64,000 nt of DNA from Ruminiclostridium herbifermentans (GCF_005473905.2 NZ_CP061336.1:3216501-3280500), one strand, 5' to 3'. Shown: positions 15,997 to 25,965, counted from the stretch's first letter. The notes: generated by a model from the letters alone, not told the origin. Program-made: numbers and translations.

Positions 15997-18375
15997 TTAT
16001 TTAAGTTCAACCACTGTTACACCTGATTCTCCTTCACCAAGCTTACCCAGTCTAAAACTCTTTGTGTGGGCATTATGCTTCAAATATTGATGCAATCCAG
16101 CCCTCAAAGCTCCAGTTCCTTTTCCGTGTATAAGTGTAACAATTCCCATCCCCGCAATACTAGCATCATCAAGATATTTATCAACCACATCAATTGCTTC
16201 GTCTAGCAGCATCCCTCTTAAATCAATTTCAGAGGACAAACTCTGTGCTTTAGCAACACCAATTTTACCTATGCCAGTTTTCTGAGTCTGTTGTTTCTGT
16301 TCATCAATTAATTTTAGATTTGATATATGCACATTTATTTTCATTATCCCTGCTTGAACTTGCGCCTCTCCACTCTTATCAGGTGTTGTTAATACAGTAC
16401 CCTTCTGATTGAGATTTACAATAAGCACAGTATCTCCTGGCTTTAAATTCTTAGGAGGCTTGACTAAGCCTTGTCTTGGCATAATTGACTCAACAAGCGA
16501 ATCATCTAATTTGTTTATGCTTTTATTTAATTTTTGGCGGAGTTCTTCAGTTTGTCTTCTAACCTCTGCCTCTTCCTGCTCTTTTGCAAGTCGTTTCATT
16601 TCGGCAACTAATTCTTCAGCCTCTCTCTTGGCATCCATCAAAATTTGACGAGCCTCTTCTCTTGCCTTTCGAAGTTCCTTTTCTTTCTGAGCCGCCAGTC
16701 TGCTCTTTTGTTCCTCTAAGTCTTTCTTTAATCGCTCAGCTTCAAGTCTATAACTCTCTGCACGCATTTTTTCTCTCTCAGCTTCACTTCTGTTTTTCTC
16801 AATACTTAATAATATATCCTCAAACCTTATATCCTCTTGAGAAAGAAATTCTTTTGACCTTTCAATAATATCATCTGTAAGTCCCAATCGTTTTGATATT
16901 GCAAAAGCATTACTCTTTCCAGGCACACCAATCAACAAACGATATGTGGGCTTTAATGTCTCCACATCAAATTCGCAGGAGGCATTTTCAACACCAGCTG
17001 TAGATATTGCATATACCTTTAATTCACTATAATGGGTAGTAGCAAGGGTTGTCGCTCCCATTTGGTGAAGGCATTCAAGTATTGCCATCGCAAGTGCAGC
17101 GCCTTCCGTTGGGTCTGTTCCTGCACCTAGTTCATCAAACATAACCAAAGACTTGCTGTCTACATTCTTTAGTATTTCAACTATATTTTTCATATGAGAT
17201 GAAAATGTACTTAGACTCTGCTCTATACTCTGTTCATCACCAATATCCGCATAAATCTTATTAAATACACTTATTTCTGTTCCTTCGTTAGCAGGTACAT
17301 GTAAACCGCTTTGTGCCATTAATGTGAACAAACCAACAGTTTTAAGAGATACCGTTTTACCTCCAGTATTTGGTCCTGTTACAATGAGCGAGTTAAATGT
17401 ATCGCCAATCCAGAAATCTATGGGAACTACTTTTTTCTCATCTAATAAAGGATGTCTGCCCTTTTTTATAATGATTCTCCCGCTTTGATTAATTTTAGGA
17501 CACATACATTTATAATCAATTGCCAGTCTTGCCTTTGCAAAAATAAAGTCCAGCTTTGCCATTATACTCATATTTGCATTTAATTGAGGCAATATAAGCG
17601 AAGCATCCTGAGAAAGTTCAGCCAATATTCTTTCAATTTCAGCCTGCTCCTTTATTTTCAGCTGCTTAATACTATTATTAGCTTCAACAACAGCCATTGG
17701 CTCAATGTAAAGTGTAGCACCACTTGAGGATGAATCATGCACTAGTCCGGGAATGTCATTTCTATGCTCCTGCTTAACAGGTATTACATATCTGTCTCCT
17801 CTTATTGTAACAATGGACTCCTGTATATATTTCTGATACTTTGTTGAGCGAATCAAATCATTAAGCTTATCTTTGATTGATGCCTGATGATCCTTTATCT
17901 GGCGTCTAATTGTATTAAGGGCAGGACTGGCATTATCTGCTATTTCCTCTTCACTGATAATGCACATATCAATTTTCTGTTCAAGCCTTGCATTTGATTC
18001 TAGGCAGGAAATTAATTCATTAACACAATTTACATTATCCTCATCTACCCTGTCATTTGCATAAGACTTTAGTTTACGGGCAGCACGCAGAACCCCGCCC
18101 AATCGCAATAATTCGCCGGGATTTAAAACACCGCCTATATCCAATCTTTTCAAACTTGGCCTTATATCAGTTATCCCGCCAAGAGGTGGTGAACCTCGCC
18201 TCATTATGCAGCTAACACCATCATTTGTTTCGCTTAGCAGCTTTTCCACAGTATTAAAATCAGTTTGAGGAGAGAGTTCCTCAACCAACTCCCTCCCCAA
18301 TTCAGATGCAGTTAAACCTTTTAATTTATCAATTATTTTTCCGTATTCAAGTACTCTAAGTGTTTTTTCGTTCAT
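15997..18375 (-). CDS. mutS2: Endonuclease MutS2 (RqcU)
   Basis: 792 residues. A MutS-type clamp/core and ABC ATPase: Walker A GPNTGGKT (334-341), Walker B with DELGAGTDPTEG (about 414-425). Then a long charged coiled coil (about 515-640, rich in E/K/R), a KOW-like segment and a C-terminal Smr domain (about 715-792) with IDLRGMLLDEA and LIHGKGTGALRAGL. There are no mismatch-recognition domains. In Firmicutes MutS2/RqcU splits collided ribosomes for quality control and has been linked to suppression of recombination. AAAGGAATT precedes the ATG. The gene stands 72 bases after the acyl-CoA synthetase stop and may be co-transcribed with it. Confidence 0.95.
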   Translation of the reverse strand: MNEKTLRVLEYGKIIDKLKGLTASELGRELVEELSPQTDFNTVEKLLSETNDGVSCIMRRGSPPLGGITDIRPSLKRLDIGGVLNPGELLRLGGVLRAARKLKSYANDRVDEDNVNCVNELISCLESNARLEQKIDMCIISEEEIADNASPALNTIRRQIKDHQASIKDKLNDLIRSTKYQKYIQESIVTIRGDRYVIPVKQEHRNDIPGLVHDSSSSGATLYIEPMAVVEANNSIKQLKIKEQAEIERILAELSQDASLILPQLNANMSIMAKLDFIFAKARLAIDYKCMCPKINQSGRIIIKKGRHPLLDEKKVVPIDFWIGDTFNSLIVTGPNTGGKTVSLKTVGLFTLMAQSGLHVPANEGTEISVFNKIYADIGDEQSIEQSLSTFSSHMKNIVEILKNVDSKSLVMFDELGAGTDPTEGAALAMAILECLHQMGATTLATTHYSELKVYAISTAGVENASCEFDVETLKPTYRLLIGVPGKSNAFAISKRLGLTDDIIERSKEFLSQEDIRFEDILLSIEKNRSEAEREKMRAESYRLEAERLKKDLEEQKSRLAAQKEKELRKAREEARQILMDAKREAEELVAEMKRLAKEQEEAEVRRQTEELRQKLNKSINKLDDSLVESIMPRQGLVKPPKNLKPGDTVLIVNLNQKGTVLTTPDKSGEAQVQAGIMKINVHISNLKLIDEQKQQTQKTGIGKIGVAKAQSLSSEIDLRGMLLDEAIDVVDKYLDDASIAGMGIVTLIHGKGTGALRAGLHQYLKHNAHTKSFRLGKLGEGESGVTVVELK

Positions 18376-18447
18376 TGGAAAGTAATTCCTTTCTAAGGAA
18401 CATTTAAATAACTTACCTTTTTATCAGGGGCTTATCATTTACTGTCC

Positions 18448-20127
18448 CTATTTTGTTTCAAATTTTTGTTTATCTTCATGACGAATATGCGCCCTCTTTA
18501 TTTTTCCACTAATGGTTTTTGGCAATTCATCAACAAATTCAATAATTCTAGGATATTTGTATGGTGCCGTAACCTTTTTAACATAATTCTGTATGTCCTT
18601 TTTTAACTCTTCAGATGGTTCATAGCCTTTAGCAAGAGTTACAGTAGCCTTAACAACTGTTCCTCTTACACTGTCAGGTGCTCCAGTAACAGCACATTCT
18701 AATACAGCCGGATGCTCTATCAAGGCACTTTCAACCTCAAAAGGACTTATTCTATAACCTGATGCCTTGATAACATCATCATTTCTGCCAACAAACCAAA
18801 GGAAGCCATGTTCATCTCTATAAACAACATCTCCTGTGTGATAAGCATTATCATACCATACCTTAGCTGTTGCTTCAGGGTCTTTATAATAGCCGCAGAA
18901 TAATCCTGGCGTCTTATTAGTGTCAACATCTCTTATTATTAACTCCCCTTCCTCTCCTACTGGACAAGGGTTGTTATTCTCATCAACAACATCAATATTA
19001 TATGCTGGGTTTGGCATACCCATTGCTCCTGGGTCTACCTTCAGCCATTCAAAATTAGCTACAATAACAGTAGTTTCAGTTTGACCGAAGCCATTTAAAA
19101 TTTCATGACCAGTTATATTCTTAAATCTGTTAAATATTTCCGGATTCAGTGGTTCACCTGCTGTAGAGCAATGTGTTAAGGATGATAAATCATATTTTGC
19201 AATATCATGCTGAAGTAAAAATCTATAAATAGTAGGTGGCGCACAAAAAGTACTTACTTTATATTTTGCCAGCTTGTCTAGCAAATTACATGGGTCAAAT
19301 TTTTCCATATCATAAAGGAACTGAACAGCACCACATATCCACTGTCCAAACAATTTGCCCCATCCAAACTTTGCCCAACCTGATTCAGCAACTGAAATAT
19401 GCAGCCCCTTCTCTACTACTCTATGCCAATACTTCGCTGTAACAATGTGCCCCAAAGGATATGTAAAATCATGCATAGCCATTTTAGGCATACTAGTAGT
19501 TCCAGATGTGAAATAAATCATCATTAAATCTTCATTTGTTGTGTTTTGGTCACCTTCAGGTCTTGTCCAAACATCAGATACATTCTCTATTTCGCTGTCA
19601 TAGTCTAGCCAGCCCTCTTTACTGCCTCCAACCATAATATAGGTGTCAACTGTTGGAGACTCTTGTCTTGAACTATCTACATGTTCAGGAACACCATTAT
19701 CGTTATATGCAATAATAGCCTTAACTCCTGCAGCATTATTTCTGTATACTATATCCTTTTTCATCAATTGGTTAGTACATGGAATAAATATTGCACCTAT
19801 TTTACAAGCAGCAAAAGCAAAGAAGTAAAACTCAAACCTTCTTCTCAATATAAATATTATTTTGTCGCCTTTTTTAATGCCTTTTGATTTGAGATAATTT
19901 GCTGTCTTGTCAGACCAATACTTTAGTTCACTAAACGTAAATTTCCTCTCATTTCCGTTATCATCGCACCAAACGAGAGCAAGTCTTTCTGGCTCAATTC
20001 TTGCATATTCATCTATAATGTCATAAGCGAAATTAAAATTTTCAGGAACCTTCAGCTTAAAATTTTTACTAAAATCCTCATAAGAATTAAATTCTGTTCT
20101 TTCTAAATATCTTTGCTCTAAGCCCAT
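18448..20127 (-). CDS. AMP-dependent acyl-CoA synthetase (medium-chain/acetyl type)
   Basis: 559 residues from ATG 20127, 9 bases after GGAGGATG (GTG/ATA codons upstream are not needed). ANL-superfamily motifs are intact: the P-loop YFTSGTTSMPKMAMH, the A5 motif NGFGQTETT, YHTGDVVYRDEHGFLWFVGR with the arginine that contacts ribose, and the catalytic lysine in LPKTISGKIKR. It resembles the MACS group that activates medium-chain or branched fatty acids to acyl-CoA. A cupin-type XRE regulator is the next gene upstream (20770-21318), a pairing common in clostridia, which suggests the regulator controls it. The exact substrate is not known. Confidence 0.9.
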   Translation of the reverse strand: MGLEQRYLERTEFNSYEDFSKNFKLKVPENFNFAYDIIDEYARIEPERLALVWCDDNGNERKFTFSELKYWSDKTANYLKSKGIKKGDKIIFILRRRFEFYFFAFAACKIGAIFIPCTNQLMKKDIVYRNNAAGVKAIIAYNDNGVPEHVDSSRQESPTVDTYIMVGGSKEGWLDYDSEIENVSDVWTRPEGDQNTTNEDLMMIYFTSGTTSMPKMAMHDFTYPLGHIVTAKYWHRVVEKGLHISVAESGWAKFGWGKLFGQWICGAVQFLYDMEKFDPCNLLDKLAKYKVSTFCAPPTIYRFLLQHDIAKYDLSSLTHCSTAGEPLNPEIFNRFKNITGHEILNGFGQTETTVIVANFEWLKVDPGAMGMPNPAYNIDVVDENNNPCPVGEEGELIIRDVDTNKTPGLFCGYYKDPEATAKVWYDNAYHTGDVVYRDEHGFLWFVGRNDDVIKASGYRISPFEVESALIEHPAVLECAVTGAPDSVRGTVVKATVTLAKGYEPSEELKKDIQNYVKKVTAPYKYPRIIEFVDELPKTISGKIKRAHIRHEDKQKFETK

Positions 20128-20345
20128 TATGTACATCCTCCAATACTTTACCGACCGTTTCTTTTCTATGTCTGACCCATTTGGCGTAGTTGGCCGCTAA
20201 TTAAATTTAATTTTATATAATTTAAATTTCTTACAGCATTAAATTAATATCTACTTTTATCTTACTTTTTAATAATATTCAAAACAATTACAACTACAAC
20301 TCAAGCCTTTAAAAGGATATCTATATCAGTAGGATATTTTTTCCT

Positions 20346-20675
20346 GATGCTGTTAAAACAGAATTTTCTATATACCGATGTCTTATTACAATTAATAGTA
20401 CTAAGTAGTAATATATCTACTTGCGAAGCTCGGTTAGAAACTGTTGCCAGAAATAATTGGTGAAGAACAAATATTGTAGCCGATACAGATACAGGATGTA
20501 TCTGTGAGTATTGACCCGAGGCATGATACCTTGGTAATACGGTCGGCGGAAGTGCCTGCTCTTCACTGTAATTATTTCAGAGTCAATTTCGTGATCGAGC
20601 AATGGATATATTGCACGGGAGTACCATTTAAGCAGCTAACTGTTGATATATATTTTTCTTGTTTTGCAACAGCCC
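20346..20675. repeat. 330-nt structured element, copy A
   Basis: Homologous over its whole length to 35934-36275. The ends are inverted (GATGCTGTTAAAACAG against TTGTTTTGCAACAGCCC). An internal long helix pairs 20451-20484 with 20542-20577, including AAATAATT/AATTATTT, GTGAAGA/TCTTCAC and GCCGAT/GTCGGC. Compared with copy B, paired bases change together (AATAATT/AATTATT against AATAGTA/TACTATT), which supports selection for RNA structure. Conserved single-strand blocks include GCTCGGTTAGAAA, GAGTATT, TAATACGGTCGGCG, GTCAATTTCGTGATC and ACGGGAGTAC. There is no ORF. It lies between the acyl-CoA synthetase and its likely regulator. Confidence 0.8.
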
Positions 20676-20769
20676 TTTTTAGTCAAAATATACTTTTAAG
20701 CAATTCAAACACCTTTTTGCATTTATTTGCTAATTTACTTTATACTTTTGTCGAGAGTAACTGACTTTT

Positions 20770-21318
20770 TTAAAGCAAAATTATTGTTACAAATTTTGCA
20801 GGCTTTCCGTCTAGCGCCAACTGCTTATGTGGTAGTGTTGAATTAAAATACAAAGAGTCACCAGGCTCCATAATAAAGCTTTCCTTGCCTATTATTACCT
20901 GCATCTTGCCCTCAAGGCAATAGTTGAACTCCTGCCCCTTATGTGAAACAAGTTCAGGAGAATTTTCAGGATCAAGTTCAACAAGCAAAGGTTCTATTTT
21001 TCTATTGGAATACTTATATGCAAGACTTTCAAACTTGTACTGATCAAATCTTTCAACCTTTAAGCCTTCACCCTTTTTAACAAAGCTAATATCATGCAAT
21101 TTAGGTGATGTACCAGTTAGTATTTCTGTCATATCTACCTTGTAGTATTCAGCTATTTCATATAATATACTGACTGGAATATCGTCTTCAGCATTCTCAT
21201 ATTTTAAGTATTCATCTACATTTATTCCAATTGCGTCTGCCACTGTTTTTTCAGATTCTCCAGCTAATAGCCTTAATCCTTTAATCCTGACCGCAATATC
21301 CTTTACCTTTTCATTCAT
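20770..21318 (-). CDS. XRE-type helix-turn-helix regulator with C-terminal cupin
   Basis: 182 residues from ATG 21318. The HTH_3 domain (residues about 5-62) contains IKGLRLLAGESEKTVADAIG-type helices and DVDEYLKYENAED-like ends; the cupin_2 domain (about 105-180) contains HKGQEFNYCLEGKMQVIIG and the second motif GDSLYFNSTLPHKQLAL. This architecture senses a small ligand through the cupin. The neighbour downstream is the acyl-CoA synthetase 18448-20127, which it probably regulates. The first part of the open frame (TTG 21375 to 21319) has no SD; GGGATGG lies before 21318 but somewhat far, so the start is moderately certain. Confidence 0.85.
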   Translation of the reverse strand: MNEKVKDIAVRIKGLRLLAGESEKTVADAIGINVDEYLKYENAEDDIPVSILYEIAEYYKVDMTEILTGTSPKLHDISFVKKGEGLKVERFDQYKFESLAYKYSNRKIEPLLVELDPENSPELVSHKGQEFNYCLEGKMQVIIGKESFIMEPGDSLYFNSTLPHKQLALDGKPAKFVTIILL

Positions 21319-22206
21319 ATTGTTGACCATCCCTTTCATTATACATTGGCAATACTTTTTAATGCCTTGATACAATATAAAATTTTTGATTCATTCTTAG
21401 CAGGCTTCGAATAGTAAAAATTCAAACGTAATATACTAATTTGTACTTAAAATGTGGTATAACAATTCAAATAGCAACAAATATGGCGACAAGTCCGCAA
21501 ATGTTGTTCAAATACTAACCTTCTATGACTCATTTCGGCATAAACTAAGTTGAAACTATCGTGGGAGGTACGCAGTATTTTTTCTGCCTTAACCTCTGCT
21601 TGCAGAGGCAATTTACTTATTTTCGATTATGAGTCAATGCTTATACAGCGCACCGTTACGACTATGAGTTAGAATATTTGTCTTATTTTAAATACAAAGT
21701 AGTATTACAAATATTTATATTATATCATATAAATTGAATTCAGATACATTTTATCATGAAATTTATGTGCAAATTAGGCAAAAAATACTTTTACAGTTAG
21801 CCAATCTTCTTGAAAATACATAGACAACCTCTTAGTTAAAATCTAGATTAAGGATTTAGTCCGCACCCCCATTTACCCAAACAAATTTATAAGTTGAAAT
21901 TAGTTTTACTGAGAAAATAATTACATTTATTTTATCTTTTTTAGCCATTAATACTCTCAAATCCGAATCCTCTGTCAACGACTTATTAGTAATAGTTTTA
22001 GGCACACCATTGACTGTAGTCTCTATTTTAGTAATAGTTATGGAAATAGTTAATAAAAAATGATGGAATTTATATTTTCAAAAAAGAATGGATATTTTAG
22101 ACTAACGTTTATTTGCATCCAAAAATTAATTGAAAATAGTGTTTTTTACCACTATTTATACCAAATTGATAAAAAGTTGTAACAAAAAATCATTTCTACT
22201 TTCAAC
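21319..22206. other. Long intergenic region with a nested-hairpin element (21523-21670)
   Basis: 888 bases without a gene. Between 21523 and 21670 several inverted repeats nest: TATGACTCAT (21524-21533) with ATTATGAGTC (21626-21635) and again with ATGAGTT (21664-21670), enclosing the perfect hairpin CCTCTGC-TT-GCAGAGG (21593-21608 as CCTCTGCTTGCAGAGG). The enclosed GTGGGAGGTACGCAG (21561-21575) recurs as GTGGAGGTACGCAG in every unit of the tandem array at 26749-27331. The rest (21671-22206) is AT-rich with nothing recognised. Confidence 0.5.
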
Positions 22207-22497
22207 TTAATCCTTAAATTTGTTTCTGATTGAAGGAAATATCCAAACTCCTAGCGCTAAACAGATAAGACACGCAGACATGCCAAAAAGACTTGGAAGT
22301 GAACTGTAGAATAACTGTTGAAAAGATACACTGGCGGTATTCTCCACAATTATCGCAGAGTTAATTACCATATATGTAAAGAAAAAGGCAATTCCAATTA
22401 ACTGAAATATGTAATGTTGCCTTAATAGATTTACAGAACAGCCAGCTATAAAAATTATAACAAAAACAGCAATGGAATATGAAAAAGCTGGGCTCAT
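22207..22497 (-). CDS. Small membrane protein, unknown function
   Basis: 96 residues with three predicted membrane segments (about 5-22, 30-50 and 68-90). No known motif is recognised. The start is supported by GGAGGTTACT directly before ATG 22497. It is last in a run of minus-strand genes (DUF5685, DnaJ, membrane protein, this gene) with 133 bases between it and the preceding gene, so co-transcription is possible but not certain. An alternative reading (22361-22582, another frame) lacks an SD and was not preferred. Confidence 0.6.
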   Translation of the reverse strand: MSPAFSYSIAVFVIIFIAGCSVNLLRQHYIFQLIGIAFFFTYMVINSAIIVENTASVSFQQLFYSSLPSLFGMSACLICLALGVWIFPSIRNKFKD

Positions 22498-22630
22498 AGT
22501 AACCTCCGTTGTAAATTAACCAAATAAAAGAAATCAAAAAAGCACTGCAATTACAATTATTGTAATATATACAGCGCTCCATTTCAAATTATTTCCATAT
22601 ACAACTTTCTATACAAATGTTATTATCACT

Positions 22631-23146
22631 CTAAATTTTTAATTTGGGTTTTAGTTTTGATGCGTAGAATCTGATAAACAGTGTATATACATAGTCATAT
22701 ATTAAGAAAACCAACTCTAATAACCCAACAACAATATAAATAGGAGCAGAAATAGTTACTCCCACAAGTATTATTTCTTTTAAGAAAAATAGTCCCAAAA
22801 GTAAACATATATTAAAATATGCAAACTTTAATATATACTCTAAAATTCTGCTTTGTATTTTTTCAGTATAAAACTTTATTAATCCATATATTCCAAAAAA
22901 CACAACAAACGGCACTACTTCCAGTCTTGGAATCAAAACTGCCGATAATATACTAGACACCAAATAAAATGTCCAGCCTGCTTTTGTACCAAACTCAATA
23001 ATAATAACTGAAATAAACAACGAGCTGACAGCATACAGAGTAAGCACACTCGTAGGAAGTATTGATGCAAAGAAAACACATATTACAGCAAATGCAGCAA
23101 GAATCCCTCCCAGTGCAATTCCTTTGACTCTATTATTGTTGTTCAT
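22631..23146 (-). CDS. Polytopic membrane protein, unknown function
   Basis: 171 residues from ATG 23146, preceded by GCGGAGG about 14 bases away (the ATG at 23185 has no SD and would include that SD as coding). About five membrane segments run through the protein, from GIALGGILAAFAVICVFFAS to VGLLELVFLIYDYVY, and the C-terminal tail is basic (KLKPKLKI). The layout is like small clostridial membrane proteins of the ECF S-component/YybS kind, but no diagnostic motif is visible. It lies 90 bases after the DnaJ-domain gene, in the same direction. Confidence 0.65.
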   Translation of the reverse strand: MNNNNRVKGIALGGILAAFAVICVFFASILPTSVLTLYAVSSLFISVIIIEFGTKAGWTFYLVSSILSAVLIPRLEVVPFVVFFGIYGLIKFYTEKIQSRILEYILKFAYFNICLLLGLFFLKEIILVGVTISAPIYIVVGLLELVFLIYDYVYTLFIRFYASKLKPKLKI

Positions 23147-23236
23147 GTTAATTATACCAACCTCCGCGCCAACAATTATGGGCATAAAATAATGATAAGT
23201 CTGCGGCTCAAAAAATAACCATGATTAAAATTTATT

Positions 23237-23875
23237 CTAGCAGCAGGAAATTAAATCTCCACCGCAACATTCACACATTGTATCTGAACACCACAAGAAA
23301 GTACACATATCACAAAAACTAGGGCTAGAATTATAGCCTCTATAGCTTGCATTTCCACGATACATATTATTGCTTGAATTCATTCTATTTAGTGTATTTC
23401 TGTACTCAAAATTTGTAGGGTCCATGTTTACTGCTTGCTTAATATTCATGGAAGCTTCATTATACCAGCCCTTTTTCATAAATATCAGCCCTCTCAAGTA
23501 AAACCATTCAGCATTTTTGATTGAGATGGTTTCAAGCAATGACTCTGCCTGTAATATGTTACCATTGTTAATATACATTCTTACTTGCGCAAAGCTATCA
23601 CTGCCACCGCTGCCATATGAACTGGTGCTTTGATTTGGACTGTAGCTTGCATTTCTTCCATTCCACCCACTGGTAGCCTTAGCACCATTACCTTTTCCTG
23701 TTAAATATTCATATGCTTCATTTACTTCTCTAAGTTTTTCTTCAGCTAGTTTTGAAAGAGGATTGTCTTGATATTGATCAGGATGATACTTTTTTACCAA
23801 TTCTCTATATGCCCTTTTAATCTCTTCTTCAGAAGCCCCTTCCTTAATTCCTAGTACCTCATATGGATTTTTCAC
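23237..23875 (-). CDS. DnaJ-domain protein with TPR-like middle and Cys-rich tail
   Basis: 212 residues. The J-domain occupies residues 1-62 with the HPD tripeptide at 31-33 (KKYHPDQYQ), so it should stimulate an Hsp70. A Gly/Ser/Asn-rich linker follows, then two TPR-like helical pairs ([37 protein letters not shown]). The end is unusual: [18 protein letters not shown] then GGDLISCC, nine cysteines in 25 residues, probably a metal site or disulphide-rich anchor. The GTG start (23875) overlaps the DUF5685 gene by 17 bases, implying coupled translation. Clostridia often place DnaJ and DUF5685 genes together; the shared role is not known. Confidence 0.85.
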   Translation of the reverse strand: MKNPYEVLGIKEGASEEEIKRAYRELVKKYHPDQYQDNPLSKLAEEKLREVNEAYEYLTGKGNGAKATSGWNGRNASYSPNQSTSSYGSGGSDSFAQVRMYINNGNILQAESLLETISIKNAEWFYLRGLIFMKKGWYNEASMNIKQAVNMDPTNFEYRNTLNRMNSSNNMYRGNASYRGYNSSPSFCDMCTFLWCSDTMCECCGGDLISCC

Positions 23876-24737
23876 CTTTTACACAACTCCTCTGGCATAA
23901 AATTTTATCAGTCTTACTTAACATGCCTATATATAATATATTTTCAAGTATTTCTTTATTTTCCTTAGCCGCTAGTAATTGAAATGCTTTTGATGCTTCA
24001 CCTAAACAATATAATAGCGTAAACTCAACTTGCTCCTTTATATTATCTTTAAACTCACAAACATCATTTCCATTGTATTTAAAATGACTTAGCAACGGAT
24101 TATAGCTAGAATTTTTTATATCATCCTCCAAGTCGTCAAATGCATCAATTAAATAAATCCATTTTCCCAGATTGTAGCCCATCCACCTAAGAATCTGTCT
24201 AGTGTTATCATCAAGCTTTTCATAGTCCAACACCTCTTCCATCAGCTTTGCAAAAGGTTCTGCTGCTGCATCCATGGAATCACAGTTGTTTTTTTCCAGT
24301 ATAGACAGTTCCTCTAATCTTCTGTTTATTATATCACATTTAGTTGAATATTTTGAATGCAGCTTCTTATAAGCTCTTTTTAATCCTACCAAACCAACTA
24401 ATGCTATTTTAGATTTATCATCCTTCCACTTATCAATTATATTATTATACGCTAATATTATATTAATGTCGGATGAATAATCAATAATTTCATTATAAAT
24501 TACAAAGGATTTTTTAGTAGGATGTACCATACATCGTTCTTTTTTTACCTTTGTTTCAACATTTAAAATTGAACATAGCAATAAAGCTAAAAAAGCGGCA
24601 TCGTATGTGAGGGTCATTCTTTTTATTTGGCCATGCCTTCTACCAATAGACTTACAAACTCCGCAGTAATAAGCACGATACATATCAAATTCTTTTATTT
24701 TCAATTCTGGTTTTTCTGGCATTATATATCCAAACAT
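23859..24737 (-). CDS. DUF5685 family protein
   Basis: 292 residues, helical. It starts [20 protein letters not shown] and has the Cys pair [10 protein letters not shown], then [14 protein letters not shown], as in DUF5685 proteins. A central DAFDDLEDD acidic segment (after [10 protein letters not shown]) recalls the metal-binding aspartates of isoprenoid-synthase-like folds, a resemblance only. GGAGGGC lies five bases before ATG 24737. It is the first gene of a likely operon with the DnaJ-domain gene (17-bp overlap). No function has been assigned to the family as far as I know. Confidence 0.75.
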   Translation of the reverse strand: MFGYIMPEKPELKIKEFDMYRAYYCGVCKSIGRRHGQIKRMTLTYDAAFLALLLCSILNVETKVKKERCMVHPTKKSFVIYNEIIDYSSDINIILAYNNIIDKWKDDKSKIALVGLVGLKRAYKKLHSKYSTKCDIINRRLEELSILEKNNCDSMDAAAEPFAKLMEEVLDYEKLDDNTRQILRWMGYNLGKWIYLIDAFDDLEDDIKNSSYNPLLSHFKYNGNDVCEFKDNIKEQVEFTLLYCLGEASKAFQLLAAKENKEILENILYIGMLSKTDKILCQRSCVKGEKSI

Positions 24738-24833
24738 TTATGCCCTCCAAATTAGATTTATACCTAGAATCAATATAATAATTTTCGATTTAGCATATTT
24801 CTAGCATTAAAGAAAAATTTTATAGGATTCAGC

Positions 24834-24926
24834 GGTATTTCAATGAGGCAGGAGATATTATTACTGTCTAAAGACCAAACGATACTCATCAGGAGCAGGG
24901 AACATTTCTTGCCTCTTTATAACGCC
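24834..24926. repeat. Intergenic hairpin repeat, copy 3
   Basis: Starts GGTATTTCAATGAGGCA (24834-24850), ends TGCCTCTTTATAACGCC (24910-24926); 12 of 17 positions pair, with one further G-U. The core reads CTGTCTAAAGACCAAACGATACTCATC, a diverged form of the core in copies 1 and 2. Arms have drifted but keep pairing. Confidence 0.65.
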
Positions 24927-24970
24927 TAAATTCAATACAAATTATCCCATTTTTATAAATTCCTTTTAAT

Positions 24971-25067
24971 CAGCGGCATGTTAGCAATATGTGATATATT
25001 CTCACTATCTGAAAACTAAAGCTATACCTACCGATTATGTAAGCATAGAACATTTTAAGCTACCGCT
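24971..25067. repeat. Intergenic hairpin repeat, copy 4 (degenerate)
   Basis: AGCGGCATGTTAGC at the left and AAGCTACCGCT at the right replace the usual arms; the core ATCTGAAAACTAAAGC then TATACCTACC (25017-25031) keeps the family pattern. It is in tandem with copy 3, as copies 1 and 2 are with each other. Confidence 0.5.
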
Positions 25068-25261
25068 ATACCAATAATAATATTACTAATTTATTAACTA
25101 TTTATAAACTAAAACTTACATTTATAAATATGTCCATAAAAATAAACACTAAATACTTACTTGTTGTGCTCATTTATGAACATAATTTAAACTATAGAAA
25201 AGACATGCTATTTTTTCGATTAAAGTCATTCCAAGGTATAATGCATAACCTCATATTATAT

Positions 25262-25287
25262 TAAAAGGCACACCCTTAAGTGTACCT
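25262..25287 (-). terminator. Probable terminator after pgsA
   Basis: Minus strand AGGTACAC-TTAAGG-GTGTGCCT followed by TTTTAATAT. The stem has one mismatch and lies 112 bases after the pgsA stop. Confidence 0.5.
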
Positions 25288-25398
25288 ACAAATTAAGCTT
25301 TCATTAACATGATTCTGCTTTTCAGATAGAATTTTTACTTAATCAGGCTGTAAAATGTGTTTGTATTGATGGTAACCCATGCAAAATAATTGCTTAGA

Positions 25399-25965
25399 TT
25401 AGTTATTTTTAACATCCTTTTCGTAATTTTTTGAAAACTTGAAATAAATAATTATATATCTTACCAATGCAAAAAGCGTACATACAACTGCCAAACTAAG
25501 TGCAATATTAATAGCTATTGTTGTATAGCTATTGCTTAAACACTCAATTCTAAGCACTATTGTTGCAATTATTGCAAAATAGAATATTACAGTAGCTAGT
25601 TTACCATACCAATTTGCACCAATAACAGTTTTCCCTTTAGTATATAGCAGTATGCCCCCAATTAACATTAATAGTTCTTTTAAAACTACTATAATTAGTA
25701 CTACAACAGGAATAAAATCCTTTATTACTAAGAAAGTCAATGCAGTTATTTGCATAAGCTTATCTGCTAATGGGTCAAAAAACTTGCCCCACTTTGTTAT
25801 CATATTGAATTTTCTTGCAATATAGCCATCTACAACGTCAGTAATCCCCCCAAAAGCAAAAAGAACTATAGCAAGTATATATCTTTCTTTGTGCATAGAA
25901 TAACCTAAAAATGGCACAATTATTAGTCTTAACGTTGTTAATATATTTGGAATGTTAATTACCAC
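25399..25965 (-). CDS. pgsA: CDP-diacylglycerol-glycerol-3-phosphate 3-phosphatidyltransferase
   Basis: 188 residues, four to six membrane helices. The CDP-alcohol phosphotransferase signature is complete: D-V-V-DG-Y-I-AR (TDVVDGYIARKF) followed by GKFFDPLADK, giving the D-x2-DG-x2-AR-x8-9-G-x3-D-x3-D pattern. It makes phosphatidylglycerophosphate from CDP-diacylglycerol and glycerol-3-phosphate in the membrane. The start is GTG 25965 with AGGTGG before it. N-terminal residues NIPNILTTLRLI are typical of PgsA. It stands alone, with 344 bases to the next gene upstream. Confidence 0.93.
   Translation of the reverse strand: MVINIPNILTTLRLIIVPFLGYSMHKERYILAIVLFAFGGITDVVDGYIARKFNMITKWGKFFDPLADKLMQITALTFLVIKDFIPVVVLIIVVLKELLMLIGGILLYTKGKTVIGANWYGKLATVIFYFAIIATIVLRIECLSNSYTTIAINIALSLAVVCTLFALVRYIIIYFKFSKNYEKDVKNN

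Larger units (their letters stand above)
24738..25261. other. Intergenic region holding two diverged hairpin repeats
   Basis: Holds the DUF5685 promoter region and the repeat copies at 24834-24926 and 24971-25067 (listed separately). From 25068 to 25261 the sequence is AT-rich with nothing recognised. Confidence 0.5.

Noticed and set aside
20504-20764. Plus-strand 86-codon ORF and a 61-codon minus ORF across structured element A
   Set aside because: Neither frame is open in copy B, while base pairing is conserved, so the element is not coding.
22361-22582. 73-codon ORF overlapping the 96-residue membrane protein gene
   Set aside because: No SD; the overlapping frame 22207-22497 has GGAGGTTACT at the right distance and regular hydrophobic segments.
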